DNA from: Methanosarcinales archaeon
Lineage (GTDB): Archaea; Halobacteriota; Syntropharchaeia; Alkanophagales; Methanospirareceae
Reading direction: 5' to 3'
NCBI GenBank assembly: GCA_016649585.1
Contig: JAENXH010000025.1
Location: forward strand, 1 to 13,006
Length of the DNA stretch: 13,006 bases
In this document: piece after piece, positions 1 through 5,090 of the stretch
Layout: the number at the start of each line of letters is the position of its first letter
Numbering within the stretch: the first letter of the stretch is position 1
The notes under the pieces: model-generated
Seen by the model: only the letters and a program-made list of their open reading frames with translations
Databases searched by the model: none
What the model was told of the DNA's origin: nothing
Position numbers and translations under genes: made by a program

Positions 1-141
1 CTCTAAGATAGATGGCTCAATTAGTAAAGAAAATTATAGGTTGATCCGCTTCGCTTCGGATAATCTGCGTAGTCCTCGGATTCCTGCACTACAAAACAAC
101 CATCAGCTTTAAGTCCCTTAAATTCTACATATTCTTGAACT

Positions 142-939
142 ATGAACATAATTGGAAAGGCAATTAGGATGGAGCGAATCGTCGATCGGAGGACTCGCAG
201 AACGGTCATCGTGCCTTTGGATCACGGGATAACGGTGGGTCCAATTCCCGGGCTGATAGATCTACGCGAAACTGTGGACAAAGTGGCTGAAGGGGGGGCA
301 AACGCAGTTCTCGGCCATATGGGTCTACCTCTACACGGCCATCGTGGATACGGGAGAGATGTAGGTCTCATCATCCATTTATCAGCCAGCACCAGCCTCG
401 GGCCTGACCCGAACCACAAGGTTCTGGTGACTACGGTTGAGGACGCGATCAAGATCGGAGCAGATGCAGTGAGCATCCACATCAACGTCGGAGCTGAGGA
501 CGAAGCCGAGATGCTGACGGATCTCGGCTGGGTAGCGAGAACGTGTGATGAGTGGGGCATGCCTCTTCTGGCAATGATGTACCCACGCGGTCCGAAGGTG
601 AAATCAGAGCACGATGTTGAGTACGTCAAGCATGCTGCACGAGTAGGAGCGGAGCTCGGCGTTGACGTTATCAAGACCAACTATACAGGCGCACCCGATA
701 CCTTCAGGGAAGTGGTAAAGGGATGCCAGATCCCCGTGGTGATAGCAGGAGGACCGAAAATGGGCACAGAGCACGAGTTATTCGAGATGATCTACGATGC
801 GATACAGGTTGGAGCCGGTGGAGTTTCCATCGGACGAAACATCTTCCAGGCGAAGAACCCAACGCTGCTTGTCAGAAAGATCTCGAAGATCGTGCACGAG
901 GACTACACCGTGGATGAGGCAGAGAAGATTGAGATTTGA
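142..939 (+). CDS. 2-amino-3,7-dideoxy-D-threo-hept-6-ulosonate (ADH) synthase, class I aldolase fold
   Basis: A 265-residue protein of the archaeal AroA'/DhnA aldolase family. The family enzyme joins a 6-deoxy-5-ketofructose 1-phosphate unit to aspartate semialdehyde, the first step of the alternative archaeal route to 3-dehydroquinate and aromatic amino acids. Seen in the sequence: VPLDHGI at residues 24-30, a Tyr at 147 (MMYPRG) and a Lys at 178 (DVIKTNYTG). The 31-residue spacing matches the proton-donor Tyr and Schiff-base Lys of the Methanocaldococcus enzyme. IAGGPK (201-206) and the GGVSIGRNIF segment near the C-terminus form the phosphate site. Length is normal for the family. The ATG fits the family's usual N-terminus (a short basic stretch before the RTVIVPLDHG core); no clear Shine-Dalgarno precedes it. 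A related fructose-bisphosphate aldolase assignment is possible, but the sequence looks closest to ADH synthase. No aroB' partner lies in the window. Confidence 0.88.
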   Translation: MNIIGKAIRMERIVDRRTRRTVIVPLDHGITVGPIPGLIDLRETVDKVAEGGANAVLGHMGLPLHGHRGYGRDVGLIIHLSASTSLGPDPNHKVLVTTVEDAIKIGADAVSIHINVGAEDEAEMLTDLGWVARTCDEWGMPLLAMMYPRGPKVKSEHDVEYVKHAARVGAELGVDVIKTNYTGAPDTFREVVKGCQIPVVIAGGPKMGTEHELFEMIYDAIQVGAGGVSIGRNIFQAKNPTLLVRKISKIVHEDYTVDEAEKIEI

Positions 940-1018
940 AACCGATCTCCTAGTGCTGCGTTAATTTGGTAAGATAGCCGTTTTAGTTAGGGTCTGTAGG
1001 TAGGGCGAGTTGAGGAAA

Positions 1019-2005
1019 ATGACGAAGATTAAAGTTAGTGCACCTGCACGGATACACATGGGGATATTAAACCCCACACCGGGTATTGGAGACCGTTTAT
1101 ACGCCTCTGTGGGTGTTGGTATTGCGGAGCCGAGAACGGTTGTTGAAGTTGAACCTGCTGACGAGTTACGGGTGAGTGGTCTCTCTGCTGATGAGTGCAG
1201 GTCGTTCGTAACGAGGATACTTGACCATTACAAGTTGAACGGTGCAAAAATTGATGTCCGATCGGTTCCTCCACGCCACGCGGGTCTCGGTTCGACCACC
1301 CAGTTATCACTATCCATCGCTACAGGAATAACGAAAGCATACGGTCTGGATGTGCGACCGGTAGAGTTGGCACGAGTGTTAGGGCGTGGTAAACAGTCTG
1401 CTACAGGTACCTACGCATTCCAGCAAGGAGGATTTATCGTTGAGGGCGGCTGGGGAGATAATACGACTTTTCCTCCGCTCCTGTTTAACTATGATTTACC
1501 GGAGGATTGGAGCTTCCTCATAGTTATTCCTGAGAGTAGAAGCTTTGATGAAACACAGGAACTGGAAGTTTTCGAGAAGCTGCCGACTCCGCAGGAGAAG
1601 CTGGTTTATGAGGCTTGTTACAGGATTTTATTAGGGATGGCTCCTGCAGTTGTGGAAAAGAACATCCGGGCATTTGGTGTGAACCTTACTAAACTACAAG
1701 AAGTTGTTGGCGCTATGTTCTCAGAGGCTCAGGGCGGGGTCTTCCAGCCTCATTCAGCACCACTCATCGAGAAACTACGGGAAATGGGCGCTATCGGTGT
1801 TGGTCAAAGCTCATGGGGGCCTGCGGTCTACGCGCTCTTTGATCCCGAGAGAAGAGAAACTATCGAGCGCGTCTTAAAGGAAGAAATACTCTATGGCGAC
1901 TCTATAAAGGAATCGGGTGGCACGATGTACGGCGTTTCCGAATGGGGAGAAGTGTACTTTACACAGGCTGATAATAAAGGAGCTGTGATAAACGCGGTAA
2001 AATAA
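1019..2005 (+). CDS. mptG: beta-ribofuranosylaminobenzene 5'-phosphate synthase (methanopterin biosynthesis)
   Basis: Beta-RFAP synthase condenses a benzoate-type acceptor with PRPP, releasing CO2 and pyrophosphate, in the first committed step of the aryl part of tetrahydromethanopterin. The 328-residue protein has the GHMP-kinase-like fold: an N-terminal KVSAPARIHMGI strand (residues 5-16) and the glycine-rich loop PPRHAGLGSTTQLSLSIA (84-101). C-terminal family signatures are the FQPHSAP and GVGQSSWGPAVYALF segments. I chose the ATG at 1019, which follows a GAGG stretch and fits the usual N-terminus. An in-frame TTG at 1010 would add three residues. It lies 79 bases after the ADH synthase gene on the same strand, so cotranscription is possible. 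It fits functionally with the fwd operon further on, because Fwd makes the formyl-methanofuran whose formyl group passes to this cofactor. Confidence 0.93.
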   Translation: MTKIKVSAPARIHMGILNPTPGIGDRLYASVGVGIAEPRTVVEVEPADELRVSGLSADECRSFVTRILDHYKLNGAKIDVRSVPPRHAGLGSTTQLSLSIATGITKAYGLDVRPVELARVLGRGKQSATGTYAFQQGGFIVEGGWGDNTTFPPLLFNYDLPEDWSFLIVIPESRSFDETQELEVFEKLPTPQEKLVYEACYRILLGMAPAVVEKNIRAFGVNLTKLQEVVGAMFSEAQGGVFQPHSAPLIEKLREMGAIGVGQSSWGPAVYALFDPERRETIERVLKEEILYGDSIKESGGTMYGVSEWGEVYFTQADNKGAVINAVK

Positions 2006-2017
2006 GTGGTAGAGAGA

Positions 2018-2091
2018 AGCCCCGGGAGGGATTTGAACCCTCGCCCTATTGATTACAAGTCAATCGCTCAACCAGGCTAAGCCACCGAGGC
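2018..2091 (-). tRNA. tRNA-Thr (anticodon UGU)
   Basis: Read on the minus strand, the sequence folds into a complete cloverleaf. The 7-bp acceptor arm pairs 2085-2091 with 2019-2025 and contains one G-U pair. The anticodon arm ATTGA/TCAAT closes a CTTGTAA loop with anticodon TGT (reads ACA, threonine). The T arm is GAGGG-TTCAAAT-CCCTC. The discriminator base at 2018 is U, which is usual for archaeal tRNA-Thr. CCA is not encoded, and no intron is seen. It lies tail-to-tail with mptG, 12 bases apart. Confidence 0.97.
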
Positions 2092-2116
2092 GATGCTTTA
2101 TTAGTTACTCTATTGA

Positions 2117-2127
2117 CAAATATAAAA
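2117..2127 (-). promoter_or_regulatory. TATA box (box A) of tRNA-Thr
   Basis: On the minus strand this reads as a TTTTATATTTG element, centred about 31 bases upstream of the mature tRNA 5' end. This is the usual place for an archaeal TBP site of a tRNA gene with a very short leader. Confidence 0.55.
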
Positions 2128-2241
2128 TAGCGAAGATAAAAAGCCCGTTGGATAGCGCAGATAAAAGGAGGAGGAGATGATTGAAGATGGAGAAGTTCGA
2201 TCAGAGGGATGTATATGCGAACCAACTTCGGATATGAAACG

Positions 2242-2248
2242 TTATGTG
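2242..2248 (+). other. Left cassette boundary: integron core-site-like GTTATGT
   Basis: GTTATGT resembles the integron core site GTTRRRY and is followed by GAAATT, exactly as at the core sites of the two attC-like elements downstream (3410 and 4386). The preceding bases (CTTCGGATATG, 2227-2237) resemble a shortened form of the right arm of those elements, but no convincing left arm is seen. It is either the attachment site at which the array began or the worn right half of an older attC. Its sequence is the exact complement of the left core (ACATAAC, 3323-3329) of the first attC, which supports cutting after G2242. Confidence 0.6.
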
Positions 2249-2275
2249 AAATTGTCCACATTTTGTCTTAGTTAA

Positions 2276-2285
2276 TTTTATAAAC
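2276..2285 (+). promoter_or_regulatory. Putative TATA-type promoter inside cassette 1
   Basis: TTTTATAAAC lies about 45 bases before the start codon at 2327 and after the cassette boundary. A start site about 25 bases downstream would leave a short leader containing the GGAGGT ribosome binding site at 2313-2318. This suggests the cassette brings its own archaea-compatible promoter. The surrounding DNA is A+T-rich, so a chance match is possible. Confidence 0.4.
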
Positions 2286-2326
2286 ATGTGTGGCCTTTTG
2301 AAAATAAAATATGGAGGTTTAATAAA

Positions 2327-3250
2327 ATGCCAGCTTTTGTAATTGAAAGAAAAAAAGCAAAGAAAATCAAACAGAAAGAATTTAAAGATGAAAAAGAACT
2401 CCATTACCTAATAGATGAAAATTTGCGTGAAATATTTGGCATTCGTTATATTAAAGATGAACATATTACAGATAAACATGGTCGAATTGAGACCCTTGGA
2501 TTAGATGAAAGCAATAGGCCAGTTGTAATTGAATATAAAAAAGTTAAAGAGAAAGGACAGTTAAGCCAAGCAAATAGATATATGACTTGGATAAAACAAA
2601 ACCCTGACTCTTTTGAATTACTTGCGAGAAAAAATTTAGGTATTAATATAGGTGAAATAGATTTTCCAAATCCTCGTATTTTATGCTTTGCTCAAGATTA
2701 TACTATTGATGATAAATGTTTAGCTCTATCACTTGGTGCTGAATTGTGGAAATATCGTTATTATGAGAATAATACATTGATTATTATCAGAGAAGAAGAA
2801 CCAGAACAATTAATAAAAGAAAAAGGTAAGGAAAAACAAACGATTCAAAAAATTTCAAGACAGCCCAGACCTCCAAAATCTATTGAAGAACATTTAAATG
2901 GCTCATCAAAAGAGTTAGTAAAAACATACGAGGAGTTAAATAATAGGATTCTTGATATAAGTTCTGAAATTGAGCGTTATACTACAAATTCTGAAATTAT
3001 ATATAAAACTTCATTAAATTTTGCAGCATTTGCAATACAAAAAACAAAGAACTGTATAAGAATATATCTTAGAATTATTGATGATAAAATCAAAGATCCT
3101 AAAAATATCACCAAAAAAATTCCAAAAACACACGGTTATGGTAATATTACAAGAGTTATATATGTATGCCCTAAAGATATTAAAAGTAAAAAATACAACT
3201 ATAATGACATCATTGATTTAATACTCCAATCCTATAACACCACACAATAA
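2327..3250 (+). CDS. Cassette-borne PD-(D/E)XK nuclease-like protein with C-terminal DUF5655-like domain
   Basis: A 307-residue protein. Residues 1-120 resemble the NucS-like PD-(D/E)XK family found with DUF5655: a basic start, the ENLREIFGIRYI helix (31-42), GRIETLGLD (52-60), then VVIEYKK (66-72) giving the E-X-K of the nuclease core, then GQLSQANRYM. The first acidic residue of the core, normally Asp in GRIDTLG, is Glu55 here. A charged linker (about 160-195) leads to a C-terminal domain matching the DUF5655 pattern (FAAFAIQKTKNCIRIYLRI, then the HGYGNITRVIYV segment). Relatives occur scattered in mobile DNA of bacteria and archaea; their substrate is not known to me. I chose ATG 2327 for its GGAGGT ribosome binding site 8 bases upstream and the family-like start; a GTG at 2288 is also open. 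Base composition is far more A+T-rich than in the flanking genes, consistent with transfer. Confidence 0.8.
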   Translation: MPAFVIERKKAKKIKQKEFKDEKELHYLIDENLREIFGIRYIKDEHITDKHGRIETLGLDESNRPVVIEYKKVKEKGQLSQANRYMTWIKQNPDSFELLARKNLGINIGEIDFPNPRILCFAQDYTIDDKCLALSLGAELWKYRYYENNTLIIIREEEPEQLIKEKGKEKQTIQKISRQPRPPKSIEEHLNGSSKELVKTYEELNNRILDISSEIERYTTNSEIIYKTSLNFAAFAIQKTKNCIRIYLRIIDDKIKDPKNITKKIPKTHGYGNITRVIYVCPKDIKSKKYNYNDIIDLILQSYNTTQ

Positions 3251-3325
3251 CTCGGTCACACAGAAAAATGTGGACAACTCTACGGAAACTTTCAGTTTCC
3301 TTGCCTCGCCTACGGCTCGGTCACA
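3251..3325 (+). repeat. Duplicated, hairpin-bearing non-coding segment before attC-1
   Basis: The 10-base string CTCGGTCACA occurs at 3251-3260, right after the stop codon, and again at 3316-3325, entering the attC-1 left core. CTACGG occurs at 3280, 3310 and 3342. Between them is a perfect hairpin: GGAAACT (3284-3290), TTC loop, AGTTTCC (3294-3300). It has the same stem length and loop as the tip of attC-2. The segment may be a partly duplicated or decayed second attC, or a terminator for the cassette gene. Confidence 0.5.
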
Positions 3326-3416
3326 TAACACAGCACATACGCTACGGTCTTCGACTTTGCCCTTCGGGAAATTGCTCACTACGTTCACAACTTCGTATGT
3401 GCTGGGGACGTTAGGC
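3323..3416 (+). repeat. attC-like integron recombination site, attC-1
   Basis: Imperfect inverted repeat of about 94 bases. The left core is ACATAAC (3323-3329). The left inner arm CAGCACATACG (3331-3341) is perfectly complementary over 11 bases to the right inner arm CGTATGTGCTG (3394-3404). A 5-base spacer then leads to the right core GTTAGGC (3410-3416), a perfect GTTRRRY. The middle, 3342-3393, is the variable tip. The left core does not pair well with the right core here, but is exactly complementary to GTTATGT at the start of the cassette, as expected for the circular form of an integron cassette. The expected cut lies between G3410 and T3411. Size and layout fall within the known attC range. 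Confidence 0.75.
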
Positions 3417-3428
3417 GAAATTCGATAA

Positions 3429-3439
3429 TTAATATAAAC
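3429..3439 (+). promoter_or_regulatory. Putative TATA-type promoter inside cassette 2
   Basis: TTAATATAAAC lies about 35 bases before the TTG start at 3470, just inside the cassette boundary. A TBP site here would give a leader of roughly 10 bases carrying the AGGTGA ribosome binding site at 3458-3463. As in cassette 1, it is a plausible promoter in A+T-rich DNA, not a proven one. Confidence 0.35.
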
Positions 3440-3469
3440 ATAACTCAAATTAAAGTGAGGTGAGTAATT

Positions 3470-4291
3470 TTGCCACAATTTTCCCGGATCACAATAATTG
3501 AAGCCATTGGGTCATTAGAATCCTTAACTCACGCTAAACTTGATAGGTTTTTATTGAAATTTAAATTGGAGGAAGTAGCTCATCGGGAGTTAGGATCAAA
3601 GATTTATAGGTTAAATGCCCTGATAAATTATCTTATCGACAATCCTGATGAAAAAGGCCCTTTTGGAGCTAATCTAACTTTTGAAATAATCGAAGACGTA
3701 TTAGAACATAGGCCGTCTTACTTTGCTTCTGGACAATCTGATCGTACAATAGAGGAACGGCTTCCCATATTAGTAAACTCTCTTAAACACGATGGTTATG
3801 TCATTAAAAATGGCAGGCTTAAAACAATGTTACCGGAGAGTATTCAATTTGTTGAGGAAGAAAATGAGTTAGATTCATTATTTGATAAATTTGGATTTAC
3901 AACGACAAAAGGACATCTAGACCAAGCAATAAGTGCACATACTAGGGGTGATTGGGCTTCATCAAATGCACAATTAAGGTCATTCATGGAAAGCCTATTT
4001 GATTCAATTGCTGATGAATTAGTTGGTGGTAAAACAACCTTGCCACAACCAGGACATCCGAGGCGTGAACTTCTAGCCAAGCTAAACCCCCCATTTTTGC
4101 TACCTACTCTCAATGAGTGGGAAATAGGTGGCAAGGGCGGATTTTTGCAGGGACTTTGGAGACGGTTACATCCACAAGGTTCTCATCCCGGATTGTCCGA
4201 TGAAGAGGATAGTACATTTCGCCTTCATTTAGTGATATTAACTGCATCTTATTATCTTAAACGGTTGGATAATAGAAAGGGAGATCCATGA
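3470..4291 (+). CDS. Cassette-borne protein of unknown function, possible abortive-infection (Abi_C-like) C-terminus
   Basis: A 273-residue protein that I do not recognise firmly. The N-terminal half (1-130) looks all-helical, with a winged-helix-like stretch ending in LKHDGYVIKNGRLKTM (105-120). The C-terminal half contains HTRGDWASSNAQLRSFMESLFDSIAD (157-182), then HPQGSHPGLSDEEDSTFRLHLVILTASYYLKRL (234-266). This helix pair with a Gly-Ser-His-Pro-Gly turn recalls C-terminal domains of abortive-infection-type proteins; that is resemblance only. No membrane segment or signal peptide is seen. The TTG start is chosen because AGGTGA lies 6 bases upstream and the coding pattern begins there. The stop codon is 19 bases from the attC-2 left core, typical of compact cassettes. 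Composition is more A+T-rich than the flanking host genes but less extreme than cassette 1, which suggests a different origin. Confidence 0.7.
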   Translation: MPQFSRITIIEAIGSLESLTHAKLDRFLLKFKLEEVAHRELGSKIYRLNALINYLIDNPDEKGPFGANLTFEIIEDVLEHRPSYFASGQSDRTIEERLPILVNSLKHDGYVIKNGRLKTMLPESIQFVEEENELDSLFDKFGFTTTKGHLDQAISAHTRGDWASSNAQLRSFMESLFDSIADELVGGKTTLPQPGHPRRELLAKLNPPFLLPTLNEWEIGGKGGFLQGLWRRLHPQGSHPGLSDEEDSTFRLHLVILTASYYLKRLDNRKGDP

Positions 4292-4310
4292 CATATTTAA
4301 ATCGAACTTC

Positions 4311-4392
4311 GGCTAACACAGCATATACGGCTCATTTCATTCGCTCAAATTTCGGCTTCGCCGAAACTTCGTATATGCTGGTTCCGTTGTGC
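4311..4392 (+). repeat. attC-like integron recombination site, attC-2
   Basis: Imperfect inverted repeat of 82 bases with the same plan as attC-1. The left core is GGCTAAC (4311-4317). The left arm CAGCATATACG (4319-4329) is perfectly complementary to CGTATATGCTG (4370-4380). A 5-base spacer then leads to the right core GTTGTGC (4386-4392), followed by GAAATT. The tip carries a second perfect hairpin, TTTCGGC-TTC-GCCGAAA (4350-4366). The left core matches the complement of the cassette's own first core (GTTAGGC at 3410) at 6 of 7 positions. GTTGTGC departs from GTTRRRY at one position. The inner arms differ from attC-1 at one base pair that is changed on both sides, so pairing is kept. Confidence 0.75.
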
Positions 4393-4420
4393 GAAATTGC
4401 TGAGCCTCACAAACGATAAG

Positions 4421-5020
4421 CTAAAACATCCCGATTATCCCGGTTCCGATGAACTGTATTGCAATTGCGGCAACGATGATTCCTATAACACGACTTAACA
4501 CTTCCGTTCCCACCTTACCCATCAGATCGTATAACCGGTCGGACTGCCCTAATACGAGCCGTGTTGCGATGATCGCGGAGAAAATGGAAAAAAGAACCAC
4601 AAAAACGCCAGACGATTGTATTATCACCATGACCGCAGTTATAGCACCGGGCCCGGCGAGCATTGGAGTCCCTATCGGAACCGCTCCCACTCCTGCTCCT
4701 GATTCTTCCGTCACTCCGTATTTGTGCTCACCTCGTAAAAGATCAAAGGAGATGAGCAAAAGGAGAATACCGCCTGCGATCATAAAGCTATCTATACTTA
4801 TGCCTAATACGTTCAGAATGATTTTACCAAGGAATGCGAAGAGGAGAAGTAGAATCGTAGCAACGATAACCGCATGATTTAGTTCCGTTCTCCGCTCCTC
4901 CTTCCTCATATCTTTCGTTAGCGCTATAAATACCGGAATATTGCCCGGCGGGTCCATTACCACAAAGAGGATGATAAACGCCTTCACCAACAACAACCAA
5001 GAATTCGGATTTAAATCCAT
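4421..5020 (-). CDS. MarC family (UPF0056) integral membrane protein
   Basis: A 199-residue, very hydrophobic protein with about six predicted membrane helices. Family marks visible: MDPPGNIPVF (residues 22-31) after the first helix, DSFMIAGGILLLLIS (77-91), and VPIGTPMLAGPGAIT (114-128), the conserved Pro-Leu/Met-Gly-Pro-Gly loop. Length fits the family (about 200-215). MarC proteins sit in the cytoplasmic membrane. The name comes from an early, later disputed link to multiple antibiotic resistance; the transported substrate is unknown. The gene is divergent from rfcS across a 70-base gap. Its 3' end lies 28 bases from attC-2, so the cassette insert reaches right up to its tail without breaking it. 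Confidence 0.9.
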   Translation of the reverse strand: MDLNPNSWLLLVKAFIILFVVMDPPGNIPVFIALTKDMRKEERRTELNHAVIVATILLLLFAFLGKIILNVLGISIDSFMIAGGILLLLISFDLLRGEHKYGVTEESGAGVGAVPIGTPMLAGPGAITAVMVIIQSSGVFVVLFSIFSAIIATRLVLGQSDRLYDLMGKVGTEVLSRVIGIIVAAIAIQFIGTGIIGMF

Positions 5021-5063
5021 AATATCTTTATTATTTTATAGATAGATACATGAAAATGTAAAT

Positions 5064-5071
5064 CTTATAAG
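5064..5071. promoter_or_regulatory. Shared TATA-like palindrome between marC and rfcS
   Basis: CTTATAAG is a perfect 8-base palindrome centred about 24 bases before the rfcS ATG. With no Shine-Dalgarno before that ATG, this fits a leaderless rfcS transcript. In the other direction it would place a marC start site about 20 bases before its ATG. A separate A+T-rich element at 5033-5040 may serve marC instead. Confidence 0.4.
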
Positions 5072-5090
5072 GTATGTAGAGTGAACGCCG

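Larger units (their letters stand above)
2243..3410 (+). mobile_element. Putative integron gene cassette 1 (PD-(D/E)XK/DUF5655 gene plus attC-1)
   Basis: Runs from the base after G2242 to G3410. It holds one ORF on the plus strand with an 84-base leader, then the attC-1 hairpin. One ORF followed by a recombination site in the same direction is the standard cassette arrangement. The strong A+T bias contrasts with the chromosomal genes on both sides (mptG; marC and rfcS). No integrase gene is found in the window. Confidence 0.7.
3411..4386 (+). mobile_element. Putative integron gene cassette 2 (unknown ORF plus attC-2)
   Basis: From T3411, just after the attC-1 cut position, to G4386 in attC-2. 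It has a 59-base leader with promoter-like and ribosome-binding sequences, one ORF and the attC-2 hairpin, in the same direction as cassette 1. Beyond it only about 30 non-coding bases remain before the 3' end of the chromosomal marC gene, so the array ends here or a following cassette has been lost. Confidence 0.7.

Noticed and set aside
21..209. Minus-strand 62-codon ORF under the start of the ADH synthase gene
   Set aside because: Half of it lies antisense to a certain gene, and the rest (21-141) gives no recognisable protein; at most it is a short relic. The small ATCCG/CGGAT hairpin at 44-61 is too weak to name.
2018..2250. tRNA-Thr as the integration site of the A+T-rich insert
   Set aside because: Integrase islands at tRNA genes normally start at the tRNA 3' end and duplicate it. 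Here the insert lies on the 5' side, beyond the tRNA promoter, and no copy of the tRNA end is seen at 4390-4420.
4387..4420. A third cassette following attC-2
   Set aside because: Only the conserved start (TTGTGCGAAATT) and about 20 further bases precede the chromosomal marC gene; no ORF or third hairpin site is present.
3251..4420. CRISPR array or insertion sequence as an explanation of the repeats
   Set aside because: There are only two long repeats about 1 kb apart, each an imperfect palindrome flanking single ORFs. There are no spacers, no transposase and no terminal inverted repeats with target duplication.
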